The translations under genes were made by a program, and so were the position numbers. A stretch of 64,000 nt of DNA from Amyloporia xantha (taxonomy: Eukaryota > Basidiomycota > Agaricomycetes > Polyporales > Adustoporiaceae): NCBI GenBank assembly GCA_036971615.1, contig JAYKKR010000002.1, positions 1,860,001 through 1,924,000 of the forward strand. Direction: 5' to 3'. How positions within the stretch are numbered: position 1 is the stretch's first letter; each line of letters starts with the position of its first letter. Shown here piece after piece: positions 45,441 through 56,200 of the stretch. Below the pieces are notes generated by a model, which was not told where the DNA came from, did no database searches, and was given only the letters and a program-made list of their open reading frames with translations.

Positions 45441-47201
45441 CTACTCGACATCCGAGTCACAATCAGAGCAGACAGGCCTCAGCTTGAATACGTTGAGTGT
45501 CATAGTCTTCCGGAGCTGCCTCGTGAACACCCTGCTCAAGATCCCCGGGTCCGCTCGCAGGACGAACGTGCGGAACTCCACGAGCAGTACATAAGACGCA
45601 TACTCAACCGTCGACGGCGGGACCTCCGCAAGTAGGTCGTCGAGTTCCTGCCAGTCTGCCTGCCGCCACCTCTTGACGATTTCCCACGTCAACTTAACGC
45701 TGAACTCTCTAGTCGCGATGGGGGACACGAGCTGACACAGGAGCCGGGTTTGGAACAGGGCCAGGGCAGGCTGCGTGAGCCGAGCGTGCACCGTTTTGAC
45801 GCCATATACTGCGGTATCGAGTATGGGGTCCTGTTCCAAGACGTCCACTAACGTGTTCGTATACTGCGCATCGAGGCGGAGTTCACTGATCGTGCTGTCG
45901 TATTGGGATCGTTTTTTGAGGCCGTCGTCGGGATGTTTCGGCGTACGAGACGGCGACCAGTAGTAGGGGGGCGTTACCTCGTCTTCATCACTGCCTTCGT
46001 CTTCTACATCGCCTTCGACGCCCGGATCGCTCGTACTTTCATACCCACTGACGAAAGGGCTGTCCGCAGCATCGTCCAGCCTAATGCGATCCAACCTACC
46101 GTCCAGTTCATCCAATTCTGTTCCCCGGAGAGGGTCCTGACCTGTGTGATTATCCGTCGAGTCTTGGTCCGCTTCGCGCCATCCATCGACAAGAAGCACA
46201 AATGCTGCAGATAAATACACCTAATCAGAGGGGACAAACACGACTCGGGAAGGAAGACCCACAAGGCGAGTACACGAGCCGGCCCTCTCCAAGGCCGGCC
46301 TCAGGGTAGCTACCCAAGTACAGAGACTGCAGCGAAGGGGCGATCCTCCGTAACAGGTCAACGACCGTTTCCGACTCCAGCTCGTCCCAATCCATCGAAG
46401 CGTTCAGCACGCTCAAGCACTCCCGCCGCCCCATCAGCCAGTCGAGCAGTACGTCGAGACTCGCGGACGCGCGAACCCTGATCCACAGCCAGTACAACGA
46501 CAGCGGCGCCTCGCGCGCCAGCACCTCCTCGGGATGGTCCACCGCGCCCCACGTCACGCGGTCGACCCACAGGTCGGACAGGCGCGGGAACGCCTCCAGG
46601 ACAGCGAGGAAGTGGCGCGTGCTGTGGAAGTCGACGCCGATCAGGCTGAGCCTCGCCACGGGGAGCGCGAGGAGGAGCGCCCGCGTGTCCTCGCGGACGT
46701 GCGCCCAGCTGAGGTCCTCGAGCACGAGCGCCTGCAGGTTGGGCAGCCGGCGCAGGAGCGGCACCATGGCGTCCATCCAGGCGTGGTCTGGCACGCCGTC
46801 CTTGCCGAGCCCCGAGAAGGCGTGGGGGTCGCACCCGTCGGGCGAGGAGAGGCACCCGTGTATGTGCACGGTGTGCGCTGAGGCGAGCCGGCGCTCATCG
46901 CGGTATTTGTCGAACAGTCGCTCCACGTCGGTGCGAGGTATGAGACGAATGAAGGACAGGCCGATCCCCCTCCGTGCGGTGTGGTTGGTCCATGTATAGG
47001 TCATGGGCTGGTAGAAACGCATATCCAGCCAGGTCTGCTGGCGGGAGACGACGTCGGATATCGCGTCCTGTACATGAGCGGGGAAAACGGGTCGTTTGAA
47101 GGGGATAGGGGAAAATCTGACGATGTGTTGCAATTAAGAGGCGTTACACATAAAGGCACAGGAGCACACCTTGGGAGTTCGTCATCTGATGACATGGCCA
47201 T
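45441..47201 (-). CDS. F-box/LRR-like protein, basidiomycete type
   Basis: Hypothetical protein of about 550 aa in three exons. The ATG at 47201 gives MAMSSDDELPR; an intron of about 55 nt ending in CGTCAG joins it to RFSPIPFKRPVFPAHVQDAI. The middle has leucine-rich-repeat-like strings such as LPNLQALVLEDLSWAHV, LPVARLSLIGVDFH and SLQSLYLGSYPEAG, as in fungal proteins that carry degenerate F-box/LRR regions. A GTGGGT...CTGCAG intron near 46206-46263 restores the frame into SFVLLVDGWREADQD. The last exon has an acidic stretch (EGDVEDEGSDEDE) and ends VCSDCDSDVE at 45441. A classic F-box is not obvious. Its stop codon is only about 70 bp from the convergent acyltransferase gene. Confidence 0.65.
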
Positions 47202-47714
47202 TATTCGAGTTACGTATCAGGAGAGCGACCGGAGGGGTGTCGTGAATGGTTGAAAGAAGGATACTATGCATTGATGTCTGTCTTGTATAAGTAAATGCAG
47301 CCTGAAACGCTGTGCCACGGTCACAATGCAACAGGGTCAATGAGCGACCATTGGAAGGAACAATGAAGTGATCAAGGTCGCTGGATGCCAAATGAACAGG
47401 GCGCGGAGTAGAAAAATGGTAGATTAGGCCTCTAGACTGGATACAAAGTAAACGAGATGAGTATACACGCGTTCGCTACAAAATATCAATGCTTTCAGAT
47501 ATCTCCGTCAATCAACCCATTGGACGCTGCTCACCACCAGACGTGGGCGAAGCGAGTTGGCAAGGTCCAGTCGCTTCGAGACCGATGACGAGGACTGTGG
47601 AAGAGCTAGACCGACGAATAGCCATCTCGGTGAGGACAGCAATGCTGGAAGAGTGAGAGCCTTGCACTGGAGAGTTGCCAACACGGGTGACGACGGAGGA
47701 TGGGGACGACGTCG
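47202..47714. other. Intergenic between the LRR-like gene and arm B
   Basis: About 510 bp, probably the promoter of the minus-strand LRR-like gene plus unique sequence up to the duplicated arm. No coding content was recognised on either strand. Confidence 0.4.
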
Positions 47715-47822
47715 TACACGATCGATCGATACTGGCACGATACAGCACGTGGAACAGCGTTGCCGCCGCGCCCTGGCTCAGCTGCTCGCTGCTCGCTGCG
47801 ACGACCATCAGCTACAGCTACA

Positions 47823-47858
47823 CCAACGGCCATCTTACCACCAACGGCCATCTTACCA
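47823..47858 (+). repeat. 18-bp tandem duplication in arm B
   Basis: Two exact copies of CCAACGGCCATCTTACCA lie head to tail, followed by a third diverged start (CCAACCATACGGCC). The matching place in arm A has only one equivalent unit before the diverged one, so this is a small expansion specific to arm B. Confidence 0.85.
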
Positions 47859-47947
47859 CCAACCATACGGCCATCTATCTCAGAGTAGTCCGTACCATTC
47901 CTCGCCCCCGAGCATAATGAAATCGGAAGCCTTCGAACATCAACCAC

Positions 47948-48457
47948 GAGGGGCGACGAGTTTAGTGTTAATGGGATTGCACGATTCGGGGTCTCTGCGA
48001 CCTCGTTAGTGGGATTAAAGACCTCGTTAGTGGGATTGAGGGTGTCCCCCCCCCACCGACTCCCCGGCCGTCGCGGGCGGATAAGATAATTTTAAGCTCA
48101 TTAACAAATTCCACATTTGACCTCGCGATTTCGAGTATAAAAATTCAAGGCAAGCCAATTTGAAGTTAAAGGTCGACTTGGCTAGGTTTTTACCATCAGT
48201 TGAAATGCGGTTCATGCACTCGTTGTTTGTACCCTAGTGATTGAAGCAGCCGGTTACAGTACTGCACATAGATGAATTTTGGGATAATTTGTCCACAGAC
48301 TCCTTATTTAGCAAGCCTCCGCCCGCTGACTGCCGGGGAGGACCGCGCCCGGCGTGCCATCCCACTATCAATCTTGAGACCCATCCCACTATCGGACCGC
48401 CATCCCACTATCCTGTAGTACTTCTACTATCCCATTAACACTATACTAGTATATACT
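47948..48457. mobile_element. 510-bp non-autonomous TIR element with 10-bp target duplication
   Basis: Flanked by the direct repeat CATCAACCAC at 47938-47947 and 48458-48467. Arm A of the duplication has the empty site: aligning its reverse complement around 42961-43010 with the arm B flanks requires removing exactly the element and one repeat copy. The ends carry imperfect inverted repeats of about 22 bp, with the shared core AGTGTTAATGGGAT at 47964-47977 and, reversed, at 48429-48442. No coding capacity is seen, so it is a MITE-like element. A 10-bp target duplication points to the Mutator-like superfamily; that class is inference. Confidence 0.8.
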
Positions 48458-48785
48458 CATCAACCACTCACGGCACATGCCCTCCAGCTCGCATCTCGAT
48501 AGCCTATCTCTTCCCCTGTACACCGTGTGGCGCGCCGTGTGCTCCTGCGTCTTGTCCATAAGCTTCCCTGGAGGCTGCCGTCTGGATTCTATATGTAGCT
48601 GACCGTGCCAGACCCTCCCCCATCCAAACTCCACCCCTCGGCCGACCTCATCCCTCATCTTCCTCTGTCTTCCTCTGCCTCATCCCCATCGCTCGCGCTG
48701 ACTAGATCCAGCCGCGATCTTTTCTGATCTCTCTGCTCACTCGACTCGAACGGTGCTGCTTCCACAGCATACGCCAACGCGTACA

Positions 48786-50280
48786 ATGCCTCTCTACCTC
48801 TGCGTCGACTGTGGTGGCTCAAAGACATCCGCCGTTCTTGCCAATTCCACCGGCGACCCCGTCGGTCGTGCCCTTGGCGGATCTTCCAACTTCGCTTACC
48901 TGGGCCTCGCACCCTTCATTGCAGTCGTGAAAGAGACTGTTGAGAAGGCTCTACGCGCATGCGACCCGGACGTCCTGAGCGCTGAGCTGCCCCACCGTGG
49001 TACGTCTGTTCTACACGTCTCCTTTGTGACTATAGTCCTTGACCGTGCATTTTGCCTTCCTTCAGATGTTTCCAAGGGCGCTCTTACTCTGCCCCCATCG
49101 GCTGGCCGTCCATACTTTGCTGCCGCCTGGCTTGGTGTTTCAGGGTGTGACTCCGCCGGCGCGATCGCAACACTTACCCCTGCTCTCGAGAACCTGCTCG
49201 GTGTGCGACCGCGCGTCGCAAATGATACTCATCTACTTGCGGCGCCGATGACGCTCTATCCAGACGTCAGCGGGGCCGTTGCGGTCGTCGCGGGGACAGG
49301 CGGCATCGTCGTGAGTTTCCGCGAGCGAGGTACGGATGGCGGAGATGCGGTGGGTCTGGAGGAACTGGGCCGTGTGGGCGGGTGGGGTTGGATCCTAGGG
49401 GACGAGGGCGGAGGATTCCATGTCGGTCGGGAGGCGATCCGCCAGGTGCTTGAAGAGGCGGACCGCGCGAGCGTGCAGCCGAAATCTCCAAAGGTAAATA
49501 CGCCCATGTGCACGATGCCTTCTGACCATGCTGATTTGTTTTGTCGTGCTCTCTTCTCAGACCAACGGACAACCAAAATGGGAAAAGACGTGGGGCCTCA
49601 AGAACCGCATCCTGCAACACTTCGGCGTCGACGACGTGTACGAGCTCCTCACAATCATACACCTGCCCGACCCGGTCCCCTCCGCACCCGAGTCTGCTAC
49701 TGGAACTGTCACCATACCCACCACACCCATCACACCCACTACCGCAGCCGATCCTGCACCCCCTCCCGCCAACGGCATCTCCACGTCCACGTCTATTGCC
49801 GAGTCTGTCTTCGGTTCTACTGCCACTTCTACCTCCACCTCCACTGCGACTGCCTCCCCCACTGCCAGCTCTGGCACCGGCACCGGCATCCAGGCCACAC
49901 CCTCAACCGCGCCGAGTCCAAAGTCGACCCTCCTCCCACGCGAAAAGCGGCTCTCGTCCCTCTCGCCGCTCGTCTTCGCCGCGGCGTTCGAGGACCGCGA
50001 CCCGCTTGCGCTGCGCGTGCTCCAGGCGACGAGCAGCGCGCTGGTCGACCAGATCTGCATTCTCCTCCGGGCGGAGGGCGCCACTGGCGCAGAGCGCACG
50101 ATTCTCGCCTCGGAGAGCATTTTGTGTCTGGGGGGCTCGTTGGCGGGCTTGCAGACGTACCGCGGGCTGATGCTGGAGGCGCTGCGGGAGAAGGGGCACG
50201 TGTTTCAGCATGTGCAGGTCGTGGATGATGCGGCAGCGGTGGGCGCGAAGGCGTTGGCGGTAGCGGCGCGCGGGCAGTGA
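48786..50280 (+). CDS. N-acetyl-D-glucosamine kinase, copy B
   Basis: Paralogue of the minus-strand gene at 41174-42693 with the same motifs: CVDCGGSKTSAVLAN, GVSGCDSAGAI, RVANDTHLLAAP, AGTGGIVVSF, WGWILGDEGGGFHVGREAI and LASESILCLGGSL. The ATG is at 48786. Introns near 49000-49066 and 49495-49560 correspond to those of copy A. The sequence between the kinase lobes, a Ser/Thr/Ala/Gly-rich linker, is shorter and differently worded than in copy A (SSGTGTGIQATPSTAPSPKS at its end). It ends AVAARGQ at the TGA 50278-50280. The frame is intact, so both copies may be active. An inserted TIR element lies about 330 bp upstream, in or near the promoter. Confidence 0.93.
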
Positions 50281-50724
50281 GCATGGGGTGGAAATCTAAT
50301 TGAGAACGGAATGTGAATAATTGGTTTGTGTACTAGTGTGTATTTCTTGGAAAGCCAGTTCAAGGGCTAATTCGTGACTTGACAATGCTAATGCTCTCAT
50401 GTCAATGAAGATGGACGCTCGAATGGCAATGTTATCTGGTCAGGATATGACGCATGGTATTATGCTTCAGTCTTTAAGTACTGGATTGGGAGTACCTTCA
50501 CAGTGGTAGCACGTGTTGGCGTTGTGCGGAGCGCGGCTTGCCACCTGAAGCTGGGTATATTTATCATCTCGAGATCAGATTCAGAATCATCTTGGGACTG
50601 CTATCTTCAATTCTCACTCGGGCTGCATAGCGTATGATTATGGCGTCGCTAGAAGCTCTCGTCGAGGAATGGCTACGCCTTGATAAAGTGACAATTTCAC
50701 TGCAAATATCATCGGGACATACCA

Positions 50725-51330
50725 TGACACGCTGCTGGAGCTTCTCGTCTGCGCCGACACGATATCGTATCGGTACGACGTTCTTGTTCATTTCGCCATA
50801 TAGAGCGGAAATCATCCAAACGGGATATGTGTGGGCCAGATGGGGCATTAGAGGCAAGTGGTGCTCGATTGTCTCTCTAGAAGGGATCGGAAACTCGTGC
50901 TTGATGAAGGTTGGAGTATACGCGTTCTGCACCCCCTGGTATGAATGGGATAGACTACGCATGAAACGGAGCATGACTGTTGCATCTCCTGTGGTGAAAT
51001 TCATCAGTACCTTTTCTTCTTCACACATAGTGAAATAGATAGATATACCAAGATGTGTGGTGCCAGGATACTCCAATCGCGGTTTCGTGCATCGCTATTG
51101 AAAGTTTGAGTCGTAGTAGAGGTGCATCTCCGTGGATCAGATTCCCGCTATCGTAAGGTAAGTTGAGGAAAGGGTTCAGATCATCTTGAATAACCCATGC
51201 ATCTTCTATTCCTACATATCTGTCTGAGGAAGATTCAACAGCCAGCGATACTCCAGAGTTCGCCAGCAATATCTAGGATTAGAACATAATGGTAAGCAGT
51301 TCAAGGAGTAAGTGCATTGAAAGGTAACAG
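50725..51330 (-). pseudogene. Truncated BAHD acyltransferase fragment
   Basis: On the minus strand this matches the internal part of the acyltransferase at 43544-45373, from about SGVSLAVES to ADEKLQQ. Shared phrases include YVGIEDAWVIQDDLNPFLNLPY, GDAPLLRLKLSIAMHETAIG, DATVMLRFMRSL and KHEFPIPSRETIEHHLPLMP, each with substitutions. It lacks the N-terminal exon and the whole C-terminal half. At the active site the sequence reads CACCACACATCTTGG against CACCACACACTTGG in the intact gene: a one-base insertion (with a substitution) that shifts the frame right at HxxxD. It is a dead fragment, joined at about 50715-50725 to the 3' flank of the kinase copy. Confidence 0.85.
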
Positions 51331-51513
51331 CGGTTTCATGATATTTGGCGCCAAGCTTGGAAGATGCGCCCGTTGTGCGCCCGCGAAGTCCGGACACTGT
51401 ACATGTAATCAACGTCACGAAACAATTTTCATTCCAAACAATAAATGTGTATTGGACGGATTTGCGTTTCCTTCGTGTACAATACAGTGGCATGCGATGA
51501 GGTTCAGTGCACG

Positions 51514-52657
51514 TCAGTTAGCGACAATGGTCGACAACGGGATGTTTGGTACGGTTGCCGTGCGATTGAAACCATTCCGTTGCACTGACCGTTTCTGGCG
51601 GTTGAAGTCAGCGCAGTCAAAGTAGTGAATGGACATATCTCACCTGCAACACCTTGATTTTCTCGCGCATTTCATCGAGGACACCGGAGGGCTCCCCTCC
51701 GTAATTTTCTTTCCCTTGTGAGGTCGGTCTCGTTTCCCCGTTATTCTTACGCTGCGTCATTGCATCAGACAACCGCTCGATAACAGCCTGTAGTTGCTGG
51801 ACAATCACGGCAGTTGACCCCTTAGCGAAGGCATGCATAATTTGTCGCAGTTCAGCGTTCTCCTTTTCCAGAGCTTCGCACCGATGATACGTTGCCATGA
51901 CCATCTCTTGAATATCTTGCGTAGCACGCACTTTTTCATGCCACGCCTCAACGTCCGCAAGCACGAGAGAAAGTTTCCTGTCCACGGCGGCTTTCGCTTG
52001 AGTTAAGTGGACATTCTCGCTCAGGAGCGCATTCACCCTGTCTTCCGCTCGCCGCGCCTTGGCCTCCACTTCACGTCGCAGTTCCCTCTCCGTGTCCATC
52101 GCAACGGTCGACGCATCTACACAGTCGTTTAGCCGTTTCGAAGATGTACGCAGGATTTCTCGAAGAGACGCCACTTGAAGTTGAAGACCGTCTTTCTGCT
52201 GGCACAGAGCACGAGTCTCGCGCCTCAAGATATCTTCGGCGTCAGCCCGTGTATCTTTTTCTTGTTCCATTTTGACGAACAATTTGGCAGGGTGTTCCAT
52301 CCGTTGGGCGGGCCCGATGACAGCGGTATCATCAGCTCTAACCGTGAGTGTTGCATCATGAACGTGAGCAGCGGCTGGCACAGAGAGTGTGTCGCTCTGT
52401 TCGATGAGAATAGTAGATGTGTCTTCAGTGATGACGATGGTAGGCGTCAGGAGCCTGCGAGAGGATAAAGAACCAGCGCAAGTGGATGGAGAGTACCAGC
52501 CAAACTCTTGAGACTCTGAATCTTGATGGACTATGCAAGGAGGCCGTGACCCTGTAGATGATGTAGTAGTTGTAGCTGAGGAGGGTTTCTGCCCGCGTGT
52601 GACATCGGCGCGAGTCTTCGCCTGCATCATTGTGACAGGTACTGGAAGGATGGACAT
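51514..52657 (-). CDS. Coiled-coil protein of unknown function
   Basis: Predicted protein of about 370 aa. The ATG at 52657 gives MSILPVPVTMMQAKTRADV. An upstream exon starting MLAKN at 52776, joined by a GTAAGT intron to the TCTAG near 52670, is possible. The first 110 residues are Ser/Thr-rich. From about residue 130 it is a long charged heptad-like region (KMEQEKDTRADAEDILRRET, RELRREVEAKARRAEDRVNALL, EALEKENAELRQIMHAFA), so an extended coiled coil is expected. A GTGAGA intron after KIKVLQ joins a last exon KRSVQRNGFNRTATVPNIPL ending at 51514. The basic tail with VPNIPLSTIV is plausible as a binding motif, but I recognise no family. A cytoskeletal or scaffold role is only a guess. Confidence 0.6.
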
Positions 52658-52776
52658 ACGTGAGCTAGATAGCAAGGCAATACAATAACAGCACAGCAAT
52701 TAACAACAGTCGCGACAAAGGTTTCGAGATCGACTTGGCTGATCTTCATGTAGACTTACTGATTCTTGGCTAACAT

Positions 52777-53259
52777 GAGGGTACGGTCAGCCTCCCTTCC
52801 TGGCCGGGACAGACATGGGCTATCGGACAAAGAGCTTCCTACGGCAGTTTTATGGAGCTATATCAGACGTCAACGCTGACAAAGTCCGTGGCTTTGCAGC
52901 GGAATGTTATAGGCGAGTCGACGACACTTACCTAGAATCTCCCTTGCACCGTGGTGACTGTGTCAATCCCCTCCCTTGCCACATTGTAACAAGCTGCCGC
53001 GCAATAATTAGATTGAAATGTCGTCGTCAGTATCAGCGAGGAATATTACCACTTGTCAGAAGTGACAATGCCATTCATGTTGAGGGGTTTGTCGCGCAAG
53101 ATGAGTACATTGTAAATGACGATCGCAGTACAGTTTGATCGAGAGCGCTCGAACAGTGAAGCGCCCAAACTAGCTTTCACGCTTCGGACCCCACGCTCAC
53201 TGTCTGTACCCATACCCATGTTCCTTGTCGTGGAATACGATTGAAATTATAGCAAGCAG
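52777..53259. promoter_or_regulatory. Divergent intergenic region, coiled-coil gene / FHIP
   Basis: About 480 bp between two head-to-head genes; it should contain both promoters. A 107-codon frame at 52815-53138 plus is unlike any family I know and is probably chance. Confidence 0.4.
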
Positions 53260-56200
53260 ATGGACTATTTCTCCAAATTCTTGCGGTCAGGAACTCAGCC
53301 CAGCCCAAAGGTCGAGGTGTGAACCTTCCCGTTTAGAGCTTCTATCCCTCGTTGATGGATACGGGAATGTGACATAGGTCGATCACGCTCAGGAATTCCA
53401 CAAATCATGGGTATTGATCAGGGTACGCTACATGCCCTGTATACTCGAGAAGTTTCAAGTTTATACTGCCACAGAATACCTTGATGCACCCCGACGAACG
53501 GCAGTTGACACGAGGAATCAAGTCAACTGATGTACCTGCGCATCTACAGTCTATGGTCGATGCGCTTGTGTGGGAATCGAATAGGACAGAAGAAGGGTGG
53601 GTGGACTAGCAGGGCTCTCTAAGGTCTTACTGGACCTCATCCCATAACTTCTAGAGGCACGGGTGTATGTCTAGAGTATCTCCTCAAAAATGGTACGTCT
53701 ATTTGCTCCAACATGTTTGCCTCGTACTCAAAATCACAATGAAGACGTTTTGGGCACTCTTGTGAAGCTGAGCGAGGCTGATCGACCATCTGGTGCTCAA
53801 GCCGAGGTGTTACGAGCCGTCCAGAACATGGTAGTTCTTCTTGACGAGCAATTTCTCGTCCACTCCGCAGTCCACAAGGCTGTACTCCGCCTACTGAGAA
53901 GTTGCGTCGGCGATGATATTCAAGAGCAACTTGATGGTCGAAATAAAGTGATGGGGGCAGCTGGTACTGCGGTCAGAAGCCAGCCTTCTGAATACGAAGA
54001 AGATTGTATGTTTCGCATCAACTCTTGTGGTGCACAACTTTGACCACGCATGCTCTCCAGTGGTCAACTTACTCTGCATATTGTGCAGCCGGATACGTAC
54101 CTATCGGGAGTTGCTCATGATTTTCTTTCATGACAAGCAGTGGTACAGGCCAGAGCCACTTTTCTCTGTAGAAGAGGAAGAAGAGGAAGAAGAGGAAGAG
54201 GAAGATGACGAAGCAACTGAAGAGGAGGTTCCTGAACCTCAAGAGGGCCAGAGTTCTGAATCTAGAACTGAACGTCCTTCCTCCCCGAGTCCTTCCCAAG
54301 AGACTACTGTTTCTGCTCCCGCCTCCTCGATTACGAAGAAACCCGAGTATGAATTTCTCCTCTTCAACTATCTCCTTCGGTTCGTCCATCGAGAGGGGCG
54401 AATCGGCGATTTTGCACGTGCTGGGCTTCTATTTCTTATGGACGTTGCAATGTCGCCTGGGGAATCAGGGCATCGATCTACGACCGATGGCTTCCCTCCT
54501 TCATCATCAAACTCCTCGATCTCGGAATCTGCACATTCCGATCCAACCACCGATGCAGCCCTGGCTCTGGCTGAATACATTATTGACGGGGACTTCTCCG
54601 AAGTTCTTGCGGCCGGTGTCTCCGCTGTATATTCGTTGCTGCCCTCGAAGCTAGAAGTACAGCCGCCAGCTCCGACGGAGACTGCACAAAGCAGCGGGAT
54701 GGTCCTCGGTAATTCTTTGGCCGAACTCTCAGGGGAAGAGAAAGAGAAACTCGAGGACGTGCGGGAGAAGAGTCGTGCCATGGGCGTGGAGGAATCTTCG
54801 AACCCAGATTTCAAAGCGCGTTTGGATCATTTCCTCAAGCTTTTGGAGTTCTTGCAGGACGTTCTTCGGCGTAATGTCGTCCGCGAAACATCAGACGATA
54901 GCCTTGATCCATCAGCTCTTGTTGGCTCTGCGATCGTGCAGTCGATACTTGATGCCATTCGGAGAGTCTTCTTGGAGAACGTCCTCTATCCATCGATCCT
55001 CGAGTGCTCGGATTCCGACGGAAGTGCTGTCGCGGTTATGTCCTATATCGAAATCATGATTCGCACTCTGGACAACGGTCAACTCGCAGATATGCTGATA
55101 GATTTCCTCATGAGTGAGGACAACAGCGATGACCTTTCACGGAGTCGTTACCGCCATCAGTCGACCCTGAACCTCAGTGGTAATGTACTTCCAAGCGCAA
55201 GGTCCTCTGCTGCAGTGGACAAGGAGACAAAGCGAAACCGGCGGAAGAGCACGGCAATGGTGCTCTTGGAAATGGAGGCACCAGGATCAAGGCGTCAATC
55301 CGAGTACTTTACCTCTATGGGCCGATTTACGCTGAAGGATCTGCTTCTCAGCAGTCTTCGATCCAAGTCTCAGGCCGCCACTACCGCTGCCTTGCAGTTA
55401 TTGCAGTCTTTACTATTACACTATTGCTCTTTATGTGTGGACAGGTTACTGGTTACTGTCCACGACCCTCAGGCCACCAGTTTTCCTCAACCTGCAACAA
55501 TAGAACTACTGGTTGAAGACAAATCATCCTCTACTGTTGTGGAAGAGGATGAAGAAGAAGCGTTCGTCTATCCTGGGAGTGACGACCTCGAGACGTCTCC
55601 TCTCGGCATGAGTCCCACGGCGGCGGCGCCAGTCGTCTTCGCACAACCAGACACAACCTATTGGACTCACGAGCGCGAAATGGGCCTCTATCTTACCTTG
55701 GTCTCTCGAGTTGATCCCAACCATAATGAAGACGCCTTCAGCACTGGTTATGATCATTATCTACGAGATGCGCTGTTGTCCATTCAGAATCATACGTGCT
55801 TCTTGCAAGACATTGATATTCAAGCAAGGGCGAAGTTGAAGCATCGTCTAAATCCCAACGACCCGATTCTGTCGCGAGTCCTCGATGCGTTGCGCAAATT
55901 TTTCTCCAATACTCCCGAGATGAATATGGCGCTGACCGGAGTGCTGGCTACTCTGGCAATATGTCCAGATCGATCGCTCGCCGGATGGTTGACATTTGCG
56001 CCCAAGGAAGCGACTTCTACACCCAATGGGCAAAACCAGGAGGGCGGTCCATTCACTTACGGGGATGACGGAGACGATCGCTCCGTAGACTTTGGCATCG
56101 AAGAGAAGCTCGCTTCAGAGTCTCACTTCCTTCCCGCATCCAAGCTCGACGAGCAATCTCGGCCTGTGGTTCATTCAGTGTTCCATGGTCTTGTCTCCCA

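Larger units (their letters stand above)
47715..50715 (+). repeat. Inverted segmental duplication, arm B
   Basis: Counterpart of 40765-43200 in opposite orientation. The left part (47715-47947) matches the reverse complement of about 42985-43200, including ACGATCGATC, CAGCACGTGG and the string CATAATGAAATCGGAAG. After a 510-bp inserted element the match resumes at 48458 with GGCACATGCC and continues through the kinase gene and its 3' flank to about 50715. Substitutions and small indels are scattered throughout, so the duplication is not brand new. Edges were set by eye. Confidence 0.9.

Noticed and set aside
46358..46855. A 165-codon Arg/Pro/Ala-rich minus-strand frame inside the LRR-like gene
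   Set aside because: It is a frame-shifted reading of GC-rich coding DNA; the overlapping frame has the leucine-rich repeat content.
47963..48443. TA dinucleotide at both inner edges of the element, suggesting a Tc1/mariner element with a TA duplication
   Set aside because: The empty site in arm A shows that the extra sequence extends outward to 47948-48457 with the 10-bp repeat CATCAACCAC; a TA-bounded insertion would leave unexplained bases.
48753..50228. One 491-codon continuous frame over NAGK copy B
   Set aside because: It reads through the second intron and then out of frame through the last exon, giving Arg/His-rich nonsense. The spliced model ending at 50280 matches copy A.
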